Shown: one piece after another, positions 53,261-62,163 of the stretch
Numbering within the stretch: the stretch's first letter is position 1
How the letters are laid out: every line of letters begins with the position of its first letter
Assembly (NCBI GenBank): GCA_949292215.1
Contig: CASEYW010000186.1
Location: 1 to 64,000, forward strand
Reading direction: 5' to 3'
DNA: 64,000 nucleotides
From: an uncultured bacterium
Lineage (GTDB): Bacteria > Verrucomicrobiota > Lentisphaeria > Victivallales > UBA1829
Position numbers and translations under genes: made by a program
The notes under the pieces: generated by a model
Seen by the model: only the letters and a program-made list of their open reading frames with translations
Told to the model about the DNA's origin: nothing
Databases searched by the model: none

Positions 53261-53937
53261 AAAAAACAGGAAAATGTAAATCTTTTACATTAATTGAGCT
53301 TCTAGTTGTAATTGCTATTATTGCCATTCTAGCATCACTTCTTCTTCCTGCTCTGAACAAGGCAAAGGAGAAAGCGAGAATCATCTCCTGCATCAGCAAT
53401 CAGAAACAGATCATCTCTTCCACGATTCAGTATACAGGCGACAACGATGACACACTGATGCCGAGAATGCATACTGTTTTCAGCTGGGCAACCGATCCCA
53501 GAACCATTTACGAATCCTGGAAACCGGTCGGACTCGGCCTTCTGGTTTCCTATAAATATCTTCCCGGGAAAAAAGCAATGTCGGGATCACAAATCGCGGA
53601 AGAGATGCGTCCGAAAACGCTGCTGTGCCCGGACCCAGGCGTCAATCAATTAAGCTCGAACACCAATGCGCACTTTGTAGACTATCTCTATCATCGCGAC
53701 TGTACCAACAACACTCTCAATTCGATTGCCTGCTTCAACAAAAAATTCGGAAGAATCGGAAACCGGATGCTCTCCGCATGCACAGCAGCCAAACACTGGA
53801 TTACGGAAGACACCAGCATCAATCATAACCGCGGCATCACCATCGGGAAAAGCGACGGCTCCGCAAAATGGGTTCCCCTTTCCGCCCTGCAGGGAGTCAC
53901 CTGGGCCGCCAGATTCGACAGACTGGATCAATTATGA
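53257..53937 (+). CDS. Prepilin-like protein (type II secretion pseudopilin family)
   Basis: The 226-residue protein starts with the prepilin motif [18 protein letters not shown] (about 9-26) with Glu at +5 and Ser at -1, then [12 protein letters not shown]. The H-x9-DG tail is not evident ([10 protein letters not shown] is the nearest). The first 25 codons are strikingly A/T-ending (TTA, CTA, ATT, GTT). ATG overlaps the LacI stop in the ATGA form. It is followed by a 1200-aa GH42-like enzyme 30 nt away. Confidence 0.91.
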   Translation: MKKTGKCKSFTLIELLVVIAIIAILASLLLPALNKAKEKARIISCISNQKQIISSTIQYTGDNDDTLMPRMHTVFSWATDPRTIYESWKPVGLGLLVSYKYLPGKKAMSGSQIAEEMRPKTLLCPDPGVNQLSSNTNAHFVDYLYHRDCTNNTLNSIACFNKKFGRIGNRMLSACTAAKHWITEDTSINHNRGITIGKSDGSAKWVPLSALQGVTWAARFDRLDQL

Positions 53938-53967
53938 TCTCATTTCTCTTACAGGAAGGAACTCTCT

Positions 53968-56900
53968 ATGACTCACCATTCTGAACTTTTTCTGTCCATT
54001 CTGCTGTTTTGCGGAACTGTTTTTGCGGAATCCGCCATCATCCGGAACGGCTCTTTCGAGGAACAGACAAACGGAAGCAAGCCTTCCGCCTGGCATTGCT
54101 ACAACAACCGCGGATCCAAAGCGGTCTTTTCCATCGACGATTCGGATGCGACCGCCGGGACAAAATCACTGAAACTCGTAAATCCGACTCCTGCAAAACC
54201 GCATGTGACCGCAGGAATCATGCAGAATCTCCATCTCTCCCCCGGGAAAAAATACACTCTTTCCTTCGATGCCAGAGGCAGAAATGCAAATGGACTGAGA
54301 ATCATTATCGGCAAACGCTGGAAAATCAACCAGCCTGTCCGGAACATTCCCGCGACATGGAAGCATTTCGAATTCGACTTTACGCCGGAAGAGGCAGATT
54401 TCAACAATGCAGAAAAAGGAAGTCTGGAACTGCATCTTCTGACAACGGACATCTGTGACCAGCTTTTCCTAGACAATCTTCAGATCACACCAGCCATTCC
54501 CCCTGTCATCGGCCGGAATTACTTTCAGAAGAAGAACATTCTAACCATCCCACGCACAGATAAAACGTGGCAGTCGCTCCACTCTATTCCGAAAGAATGG
54601 CCACGCCTTCTCCTGCCGGAAAGTCCGCTTTTCTATACAGGGAAAACGGTTCCGCCCGGATTCCGTGCCGAGCTTGCGCTCGGATACGATCAGGACGGAC
54701 TGATCCTTCTGGCAGATGTGAAAGATTCCAAAGTTCTTCCCGGTTCCGGCAGTCGTTTGTGGAACAGGGATTCCATTCAGCTCAAAATCAGTCAGCTTGG
54801 CGGGCTTCAAGATGAAATCGCCGGTGACATTGAATTGAGTTTTTCCCCGGGAAAGAATATTATCCATTCCTGGTCGCCTCAGCTGGAACGTCCCTTGACT
54901 CCGGAAGAAGCGGAACTTCGGGGAGGCATCACTCAGGACGGTTATCGGATCGCAGCTCATCTGAACTGGAACCTGTTGGATCGGATCAGCAGAAGCGGAA
55001 AACGGTTCTTCACATTCAACGCAGTCGTCAACAATGTGAATGAATCGAATGTCCGGGAAGTCGCTTTTCTCGCCCGGGGACTCCACGATACAAAAGACAA
55101 CTACCATAATTTCATCGCCGTTCTGGAATCGGACTCCCCCTTTGCCGCTTTTTTTCCGCAAAACCCCAATGATCCGCGGGAACTTTCCGGACGGGTAATC
55201 GCGTCCGGAATCCGTGCGGACTCTCCCTGGACTCTTCATGCGGATGTAACCAGCAGAAGCGGAAAAACGGAATCTGTTTCCATCCCGGTCTCCCTGCCGA
55301 TCACCCGGGAGCAGGTATTCTGTTCTCCGTTCCGGCTTTCGCTCCGCAATCTCCCGGAAGGAAAATTCACCCTGCAGTGGTCCTGGAACGGACTCCCTGC
55401 CGGAAAACAGGAATTCCACAAAACAGACCGGGAAAAAAAACAGAAACGGGAACTCGGAAACTTTGAAAAACGGCTTGAAACGGTTTTGAAAACAATTCAG
55501 GAAAAACAGTTGAAGAGCCGTTATCTCACGCTTCAGACCGAGACAATCCGACGACAGCTGAATCTTCAGAAAAAACTCCTTGCCGACCGGAAAACTTTTC
55601 TTCAGAATCCGGATTTCTATCTAACAAAGGGAGAAACCATCAACCGGGAACTGGAAACCGTTCTTTCCGCACTGGAGCAGGAACTTTCCAAACGATCCGG
55701 CTATCCGGTTACATATCAATATGCAACGAGTCCGGTTTTCTCGTATGAAAACGGACTCCCAGTCGTGGATACTGTTACGGAAAATGGAGAAAAAAGCAGA
55801 CGGCCGATGCTGTTCACCGGATACGGACACTTCGGAAGCGCAGTCACCGATCTGCCTTTCTTCCAGACAGCGGGCTCCAATCTCATCCAGGTGGAAATCG
55901 GTCCAAACAGCATACTTGCCGGAAGGAATCCCGACGGCACCTTCCGAACCAATCCCGGAGGATTCCACTCTTTTATCGGCAAAGCCATGAAACGGGCTAT
56001 GGAAAACAATCATAAAATCGCGCTTCTCATCTCTCCGCACTACCTCCCGGGATGGTGGAAGAATCAACATCCGGAATTGAAGACGCCCGGCAGTTTCAAG
56101 ACCGTGGGCGGATACAACATCTATCACCCGGAACACCGGCGGATGCTGAAAGCCTATCTGGAATTTCTCATTCCGCTGATTGCAGAATCTCCCTGGCGCG
56201 ATGCGATCCACAGCATTGTGCTGACCAATGAACCGGAAGAGCGCGCAAAATGGAACGATTCCTTCCTCCGGAATCTGTTTGCCGAAGATCTTCGGAAACG
56301 TTTCGGAACCATTTCCGAATTCGACCGGATTGCCGGAACAGAGTTCCCCTCATTTTCCGCGCTTCTGGAAAAGGGACCGGAGCATCCGGCGGTCCGCTAC
56401 GCCTTTTATGATTTCCGCCGCAGAGCGTTTGCGGAGTGGCACGCATGGATCGCACGAACGGTAAAAAAGTTCTTCCCCGGAGTGAAAGTTTCCGCAAAGG
56501 CAATGGATGTCAGCATGAATGATCGTCCGGAAGACGGAGTCGATGCGGAACTCTTCGCCGAATTCAGCGATTACAACGGCAACGACAACTACATGTTCCA
56601 CGGCATGGGGAAATGGATCTCCGAATGGCAGAGATTCAGTAAAGGACACGACCTGCAGTTTTCCATGCGCCCGAACTGGATCGTCAACAGCGAAAACCAC
56701 ATCATCAAAGACGGGGAAACGCGCCTGATTCCCGGTGCGCATACTTATACGGCAACCTTCCAGCAGTATCTTCAGGGAGTGGGTGGAATCGTCACCTGGG
56801 TCTGGAGTCCGGATCGTCCGAATGGTGCCCCGGCTCTCGCAGGCAGCATCTATCAGCGGCCGGAATCCATCATTGCGCAGGGAAGGGCCGCTCTTGATGC

Positions 56901-57570
56901 GAACCGTCTGGTTCCGGAAATCTCCGCATTTGTCACTGCGGAACCGAAAATCGCGCTTCTTTATTCTCCCTCCTCCTTCCTTCAGAATACGGAAAACTAC
57001 TGCGCTTTTCGGGATGAAATCTATGAAGCGCTTGCATTCTCGGGACACAAGATCGGGTTCATCAGCGAGAAACAGCTTGCCTCAAACGCATTCAGGCAAT
57101 ATAAAATGATCATTGCTCCCGCGGTCACCCACCTTTCAGAAAGTGCCGCGCGGGGACTTGCCGCGTTTGCGAAACAGGGCGGAGTTATCTGCAATTCCGG
57201 AAATTCGTTTCGTTTCAATCCCTATGGCGCTCCGTTGAAACAGAAAATTCCCTCCGTTGCAACCCCCTCCGGACTCCATCCGGAAAAGGCAAAAAGATTC
57301 TGGCAGGAAAAAGCGGATTCGGTGGAAACTCTTCCGATTCGTCTGGAACTGTCCGGCAGCAAGTCCAAAATCGGAGTCTTTTTCCGGATGGTAAACACAA
57401 AAGACGGCTGGTTGCTCAATCTCGTCAACTATAACAAACAACCCCGTTCCATCCGGCTCCGCGGCGATGGCGTTTTTTATGATCTGTTTGCGGAAAAACC
57501 ATTCCATCCGCAAATGGAACTGCCGCCGCTGAAACCGCTGTTTCTCCGCTTCCGGAGTGCAAAACCGTAA
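53968..57570 (+). CDS. Large exported GH42-like glycosidase with carbohydrate-binding modules
   Basis: The 1200-residue protein has a signal peptide (1-20), a CBM4/9-like sandwich (about 22-170; NGSFEEQTNGSKPSAWH), a CBM9/DOMON-like region (about 200-390), a helical linker (about 480-565), a TIM barrel (about 590-960) and a Rossmann-like domain (about 985-1100; KIALLYSPSSF, GGVICNSG) like the GH42 trimerisation domain. The acid/base candidate is Glu in VLTNEPEERAKW (about 753). Beta-galactosidase-type activity is inferred from layout. AGGAAGG precedes the ATG. Confidence 0.85.
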   Translation: MTHHSELFLSILLFCGTVFAESAIIRNGSFEEQTNGSKPSAWHCYNNRGSKAVFSIDDSDATAGTKSLKLVNPTPAKPHVTAGIMQNLHLSPGKKYTLSFDARGRNANGLRIIIGKRWKINQPVRNIPATWKHFEFDFTPEEADFNNAEKGSLELHLLTTDICDQLFLDNLQITPAIPPVIGRNYFQKKNILTIPRTDKTWQSLHSIPKEWPRLLLPESPLFYTGKTVPPGFRAELALGYDQDGLILLADVKDSKVLPGSGSRLWNRDSIQLKISQLGGLQDEIAGDIELSFSPGKNIIHSWSPQLERPLTPEEAELRGGITQDGYRIAAHLNWNLLDRISRSGKRFFTFNAVVNNVNESNVREVAFLARGLHDTKDNYHNFIAVLESDSPFAAFFPQNPNDPRELSGRVIASGIRADSPWTLHADVTSRSGKTESVSIPVSLPITREQVFCSPFRLSLRNLPEGKFTLQWSWNGLPAGKQEFHKTDREKKQKRELGNFEKRLETVLKTIQEKQLKSRYLTLQTETIRRQLNLQKKLLADRKTFLQNPDFYLTKGETINRELETVLSALEQELSKRSGYPVTYQYATSPVFSYENGLPVVDTVTENGEKSRRPMLFTGYGHFGSAVTDLPFFQTAGSNLIQVEIGPNSILAGRNPDGTFRTNPGGFHSFIGKAMKRAMENNHKIALLISPHYLPGWWKNQHPELKTPGSFKTVGGYNIYHPEHRRMLKAYLEFLIPLIAESPWRDAIHSIVLTNEPEERAKWNDSFLRNLFAEDLRKRFGTISEFDRIAGTEFPSFSALLEKGPEHPAVRYAFYDFRRRAFAEWHAWIARTVKKFFPGVKVSAKAMDVSMNDRPEDGVDAELFAEFSDYNGNDNYMFHGMGKWISEWQRFSKGHDLQFSMRPNWIVNSENHIIKDGETRLIPGAHTYTATFQQYLQGVGGIVTWVWSPDRPNGAPALAGSIYQRPESIIAQGRAALDANRLVPEISAFVTAEPKIALLYSPSSFLQNTENYCAFRDEIYEALAFSGHKIGFISEKQLASNAFRQYKMIIAPAVTHLSESAARGLAAFAKQGGVICNSGNSFRFNPYGAPLKQKIPSVATPSGLHPEKAKRFWQEKADSVETLPIRLELSGSKSKIGVFFRMVNTKDGWLLNLVNYNKQPRSIRLRGDGVFYDLFAEKPFHPQMELPPLKPLFLRFRSAKP

Positions 57571-57661
57571 AATCCAGCACTCCTCTGGAAATCCATTGAT
57601 TCCACCGGAGGAACATCTGGAAAAACAAAGGCTGGAACTACGGCAGAGCAGTCCGGATTCC

Positions 57662-59731
57662 TCACTTCATCGTTGGAGGGGGCAGAGAAAGAGAGAGTTC
57701 CGCTTTTCTGCGAGCATCCTCCTCAGCTTTGCGCTGTTTTTCCATGCGGACTCTGTTTGCGGCATCTTCGGCAGCCATCCGCCGATTGGCATCGGAGATT
57801 TTCCGACGAAGCCTCTGCTGCGCTTTCCGCTTCTCCTGGGCTTTGCGTCTGGCTTCTTCGCGGCGTTTGGCATCCTGAGCGGCACGGCGGAGGGCGGCGA
57901 GATCGTCGCGGATCGTCTCCAGACGGGTCAGATCGCTCTGAAGAAGCTGATCGTTTTCCGGATTGATCCGGTTCAGGATCTCGCGGCGTTCGCTTTGAAG
58001 AAGATTCTGGCTGTCGGCAATCGGAAGCACCTTTTCCCGTTTCGGTCCAAGACGGATGATTTCATAACTGGTGAGCGGGACAGGCTCTTTTCTCGGACGA
58101 TAGCGACTGGCGTCGCGTTTAAGCTCGCGAAGCAGCCATGCCGGACGAGTTCCCGAAATGCCGCCCGTCTTCTCCGTCTCGAAATACCGGTAGAAGACCC
58201 GCTGGAACTGGTTCACCTCCCAGCCGCGTCCAAGAAAATAGACAGGTCTTCCCTCTTTCTGCTGACGCTCAAAAAACTCACGCAGATACTTGTAAAGCTG
58301 TCCGTAGTTGAACGAACCGAGCTGTTTGTCGAGCGCTCTGGCACGGCTCTGCTGGAGTCCCGCCGCCTGCGAATCAAGCGAACGCTTCACGATGTTCCGG
58401 ATCTCGCGCGGATTCATGATATAGGAAGGATACAGCCTCCAGCGTTTTTCAAAATCCAGTTCATTCAAAAGTCCCGCGTTGGCGATCAGGACAGCCCCCT
58501 CCGGAATATGCTGGCGGACACTCTCCACCACCACCGCCCGCTGGAGATCGCCTGCCGCTTTTGGTTCTCCCATTTTTGTAATGCGGGTCCAGCCCCAGAT
58601 GCTCTGAAGAAGCAGCAGCAAGCCCAGAGAAACAAAAAAAGCCCCGCGATATGGCAGAATCTTCTCCCGCAAACGCCGGAGCGAAAGCACCGCAAAAAGA
58701 ATCACAGCCGGAACCAGCGGACAAAGAAAACGCATGGCTCCGGTACCTTCCCCATCGGGCGCCCAGTAATACATCAGGTAGAGTACAAAGGTTGGCAGAA
58801 TCCAGATGCTCCAGAAGATCGCCCTCCGCCACCGCAGACGCCATACCGCCAGAGCAAACACTCCGAGCGGACCAACCACGCCCATGAAAAATTCCGGAAC
58901 ATAAATCAAAAAATTCGCCGGAATGAATTTCCATTCAAACGCGCTTGATTCGGACGTCAGCGAATATCCGCTTCTCCATGGCGCACCATATGCCTGTGTA
59001 TGAAACCACGCCAGAGCCGCATAAGGGATCGCAGCACCAAAACAAACCGCAAGTGCCAAAAGCCATTTTCTCCGTCCGGGAATCAGAAACAGCGCATACG
59101 CCAGCGGAATGAAAATCAGCAGAAAATCGGTATATCGAATCCCGACGGTAAATCCGATCATTGCCCCTCCGAGCACAGCCCAGAAAAGAGAACTCCGTGA
59201 ACGACGCGTTGATGCAAACACCACCGCCGCCATCCCCCAGAGGAAAAATGCAAGACTCGGCGTATGCGAATTTTTCGTAATTCCCAGGATTGCAATCACC
59301 GGCGACAGCGCCATCATGAACGCCCCCAGCAACGCCCACCAGCGTCCCACCCAGAATCGGGCCAGCACAAACATCCCCGCAACGGAAAGCACCGCACCCC
59401 ATACGGTCGCATAAAAACCGCCCCCTTCTCCGAGCATCCAGTTCATTCCAGCGGCAAGAGCCGGATAAAACGGCGGATATTTCGGATAATACTCTCCCCG
59501 CTCGTTCACGACCCACATGTGGCCGATAAACTGAAGATCATCCACCGGCTTCTGATAAAACACGCCGTTCAAATTCAGCATTCGCGCACAGACATGGTAT
59601 CCGTTCTGATCGGTTCCTCCCGTCACCGGGATCATATAAGTCAGAAGCACCCAGGTGTACAGGACAAGAAGCACTCCCAGCAACAGGAGGGGAAGCGTAT
59701 TCGGAAAGGTTTTTTTCCAGTTGCAGTCCAA
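57662..59731 (-). CDS. GT39-like membrane glycosyltransferase with charged C-terminal tail
   Basis: The 689-residue protein has about ten membrane helices (1-395) with the GT-C type start: LTYMIPVTGGTDQNGYHVCARML carries acidic residues in the first loop, as in ArnT/PMT enzymes that use polyprenyl-phosphate sugars. A soluble region (about 400-550) follows, then a Lys/Arg/Glu-rich helical tail (about 600-685; RREEARRKAQEKRKAQQRLR) that looks like a coiled coil and is unusual for the family. Convergent with the GH42-like gene. No clear partner. Confidence 0.8.
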   Translation of the reverse strand: MDCNWKKTFPNTLPLLLLGVLLVLYTWVLLTYMIPVTGGTDQNGYHVCARMLNLNGVFYQKPVDDLQFIGHMWVVNERGEYYPKYPPFYPALAAGMNWMLGEGGGFYATVWGAVLSVAGMFVLARFWVGRWWALLGAFMMALSPVIAILGITKNSHTPSLAFFLWGMAAVVFASTRRSRSSLFWAVLGGAMIGFTVGIRYTDFLLIFIPLAYALFLIPGRRKWLLALAVCFGAAIPYAALAWFHTQAYGAPWRSGYSLTSESSAFEWKFIPANFLIYVPEFFMGVVGPLGVFALAVWRLRWRRAIFWSIWILPTFVLYLMYYWAPDGEGTGAMRFLCPLVPAVILFAVLSLRRLREKILPYRGAFFVSLGLLLLLQSIWGWTRITKMGEPKAAGDLQRAVVVESVRQHIPEGAVLIANAGLLNELDFEKRWRLYPSYIMNPREIRNIVKRSLDSQAAGLQQSRARALDKQLGSFNYGQLYKYLREFFERQQKEGRPVYFLGRGWEVNQFQRVFYRYFETEKTGGISGTRPAWLLRELKRDASRYRPRKEPVPLTSYEIIRLGPKREKVLPIADSQNLLQSERREILNRINPENDQLLQSDLTRLETIRDDLAALRRAAQDAKRREEARRKAQEKRKAQQRLRRKISDANRRMAAEDAANRVRMEKQRKAEEDARRKAELSLSLPPPTMK

Positions 59732-59862
59732 TCGTCATTCTCCGGAAAATTGCGGTTTCCGGAACCATATCACACCTTCCGGATTTTGCAAACGGCAAAT
59801 TGCAGCTCCCGGGGACTTTCCCATTGAAGTAAACGTGACGAACCTGATCCGTCATTTCACCG

Positions 59863-60753
59863 TCATTTTATTTTTTGAGTCTGATTCGGCTCCGTCATTT
59901 TCCGAAAGCGCCCCGGCGGGATGCCGTAGTGCCGGACAAACACCCGATTGAAATAATACTCGTTCGGATACCCGACAGACTCGGAAATATCAGCTAATTT
60001 ACGATCCGTTCCGAGAAGCAGCGCCTTGGCGCGCAGCATCCGTTCCTCCTCCAGCAGTTCCAGAAAGCTTCTTCCGCAGAGTTCACGTACCAGATGCCTC
60101 GTCCGGGACGGCGAAAGGGAGAGTTCCGTCCCGAGTTCCTTCAAAGAGACCGCTTCATGAGCATGCCTGCGGATAAACTCCAGAATAAGAGCCAGGCGTC
60201 TATCCGGGAGTGGAACAGATGAATTCGCTTCGCACTCCTCCAGCAATCCATTTCCGATCGTCCGCAGAAGATCTGTCAGTTCCTCCAAGAGCCTCGTGTC
60301 CGCCTCCGGCAGTTCCGCATATCGGGAACGAAACCACTCCGGAAAACATTCCGGAAGGGAATCCGGATCCATTCCTGCCGTTCGGAACACCCCGGCAAAC
60401 AGCGTCAACTGGCGATTTCCCCTCCGGCAGACCGGAACAACGAGTTCCACCAGATGCTTCCAGCAAGTCTTCAAACGGGGAACCGGATTACGGTCAAGTT
60501 CTTTCTCTGTTTTCCGGAAACACTCTTCAACGCAGCGGGTATTCCAGAACGGAATCTGATAGCGTCCCCGGAAACAGCACTCGTGCGGATGAAGATTGCG
60601 CCCCGGGAGCAGAGGCTGACCGTCACGACCGCGCAGTTTCCCATAGAGATCGTGAACCGTCAGACAGACTCTGTACCGTGTTTCAATCCCCTGGAGAAGT
60701 CGCTCCGGAGCAGGAACTCCAGCAGCATCCTCACGGATTCTTAAAAATTCCAT
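59863..60753 (-). CDS. AraC-family regulator with PocR-like sensor domain
   Basis: The 296-residue protein has an N-terminal PocR-like ligand-binding domain (about 25-170; GLQ/GIETRYRVCLTVHDLYGK, HPHECCFRGRYQIPF) with several Cys that could bind a ligand or metal, and a C-terminal AraC double helix-turn-helix (about 195-290; SLKELGTELSLSPSRTRHLV and DISESVGYPNEYYFNRVF). It is divergent from an FAD-dependent oxidoreductase, and their promoters overlap, which suggests that it controls that gene. Confidence 0.92.
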   Translation of the reverse strand: MEFLRIREDAAGVPAPERLLQGIETRYRVCLTVHDLYGKLRGRDGQPLLPGRNLHPHECCFRGRYQIPFWNTRCVEECFRKTEKELDRNPVPRLKTCWKHLVELVVPVCRRGNRQLTLFAGVFRTAGMDPDSLPECFPEWFRSRYAELPEADTRLLEELTDLLRTIGNGLLEECEANSSVPLPDRRLALILEFIRRHAHEAVSLKELGTELSLSPSRTRHLVRELCGRSFLELLEEERMLRAKALLLGTDRKLADISESVGYPNEYYFNRVFVRHYGIPPGRFRKMTEPNQTQKIK

Positions 60754-60781
60754 AATGCTCCTGTTTCAGCCGTTTCAGATA

Positions 60782-60831
60782 AAAATATAACCTTTTTTGA
60801 AATTGTCAAACAGGAAAACAGATGCTAAAAT
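60782..60831. promoter_or_regulatory. Overlapping divergent promoters of AraC and FAD-oxidoreductase genes
   Basis: On the plus strand TTGTCA (60803-60808) and TAAAAT (60826-60831) are 17 nt apart. On the minus strand TTGACA (60804-60809) and TATTTT (60782-60787) are 16 nt apart. The two -35 boxes share five base pairs, so the polymerase cannot bind both at once. Confidence 0.65.
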
Positions 60832-60868
60832 GATGGAAAAAATTTCCATCAATGCCTGGGAGAAAATC

Positions 60869-62152
60869 ATGGATTTCATACAAGAGGATGCAAGGCGGAT
60901 TCCTGTCAAAGGAGAATTCGATGTCATTGTGGCGGGGAGCGGCCCCTCCGGGATCAGCGCGGCATTGAGAGCGGCCGAAACCGGTGCAGCCACTCTGCTG
61001 ATCGAAAAAAATGGTTGTCTCGGCGGCATGTGGACCGCCGGACTTCTCGGCTGGATAATTGATCACGACAAACCGGAAAGCCGTCTGATGAACCGTCTGA
61101 AAACAGAGCTCAGGAAGAGCTGTTCTTCCGCGGGTTCCCCTCCCTGTTCCGGTTCGTTCGCATTTGAACCGGAGAACATGAAGCTGCTGCTGGAGGAGCT
61201 TTGCGAAGAAGCGGGAGTCCGTTTCCGGCTTTATACGGCTGCCGTAGGAATTCTCCCCGGAGACGCGGGTAAACCGGACTGCATTATTACAGAATCCAAA
61301 TCGGGGCGCGAGGCCTGGAGAGGGAAACTTTTCATCGACGCTACCGGTGACGGCGATCTCGGCGCATTCTCCGGCGCATCCTTCGAAACGGGAAGCCCCG
61401 AAGACGGACATTTTCAGCCGATGTCGATGCTTGCCGTCCTGACGGGAATCCGTCTTCCGGAGATCATCCGCTACGTCAACGGATACACTCCGCGCGCGCA
61501 AGCGGTCAACAACCTTCATGACCTGCTCACGGAGAACGGCGCAGAACCAACCTATCACGACGCTACGCTCTTCTTCCTCTCGGATGAACTTTTTCTTCTG
61601 ATGGCAAACCACGAATACCATGTTTCCGGCTGCGATGCCGACGATCTGACCAGAGCCGCCACCGCAGCACGCCGTGAGATTCACGCACAGATTGCCGCGC
61701 TCCGGCGGAGCGGTCCCGAATGGAAGCGTCTCACCGTAGCAGCCACAGCGGAGCAGATCGGAGTCCGTGAAGGACGGCGCATCCGGGGACTCTATCAGAT
61801 TTCGCTTGCAGATCTTCTGGAAGGACGGCGCCAGCCCGACGCCATCTGCCATGTAAAGGCGGGAATTGATATTCACGCTCTGAAACCGTCGTTCTCGAAT
61901 GGGTTCGCCGATCACAACTACAAATCAAAGCCCTACGACATTCCCCTGCGCTCGCTCATCAGCGCAGATATCCCCAACCTGATTCTTACCGGACGATGCA
62001 TCAGCGGCGATTTTTACGCTCACGCCAGTTACCGTGTCACTGGAAACATGGTTCCGCTGGGAGAGGCTGCCGGAGTGCTTGCCGCACTCGCTGTGAGAAA
62101 AAATCTTCTTCCCGCGCAGGTTCCATATGAACTTGTCCGGCAAACTCTGTGA
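60869..62152 (+). CDS. FAD-dependent oxidoreductase
   Basis: From ATG 60869 (MDFIQEDARRIPVKGEF) the protein has 427 residues. The FAD-binding motif is VIVAGSGPSGISAALRAAE (about 22-40), followed by GCLGGMWTAGLLGWI, which is typical of the FAD_oxidored group. A DATGDGDLGAFSGASFE (about 158) and RCISGDFYAHASYRVTGNMV motif (about 378) complete the FAD site. GGGAG precedes the ATG; the longer frames at 60797 and 60833 begin within the promoter. It probably oxidises a sugar or sugar acid, substrate unknown. Convergent with the heparinase gene. Confidence 0.86.
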   Translation: MDFIQEDARRIPVKGEFDVIVAGSGPSGISAALRAAETGAATLLIEKNGCLGGMWTAGLLGWIIDHDKPESRLMNRLKTELRKSCSSAGSPPCSGSFAFEPENMKLLLEELCEEAGVRFRLYTAAVGILPGDAGKPDCIITESKSGREAWRGKLFIDATGDGDLGAFSGASFETGSPEDGHFQPMSMLAVLTGIRLPEIIRYVNGYTPRAQAVNNLHDLLTENGAEPTYHDATLFFLSDELFLLMANHEYHVSGCDADDLTRAATAARREIHAQIAALRRSGPEWKRLTVAATAEQIGVREGRRIRGLYQISLADLLEGRRQPDAICHVKAGIDIHALKPSFSNGFADHNYKSKPYDIPLRSLISADIPNLILTGRCISGDFYAHASYRVTGNMVPLGEAAGVLAALAVRKNLLPAQVPYELVRQTL

Positions 62153-62163
62153 GAGAAGAGCCG

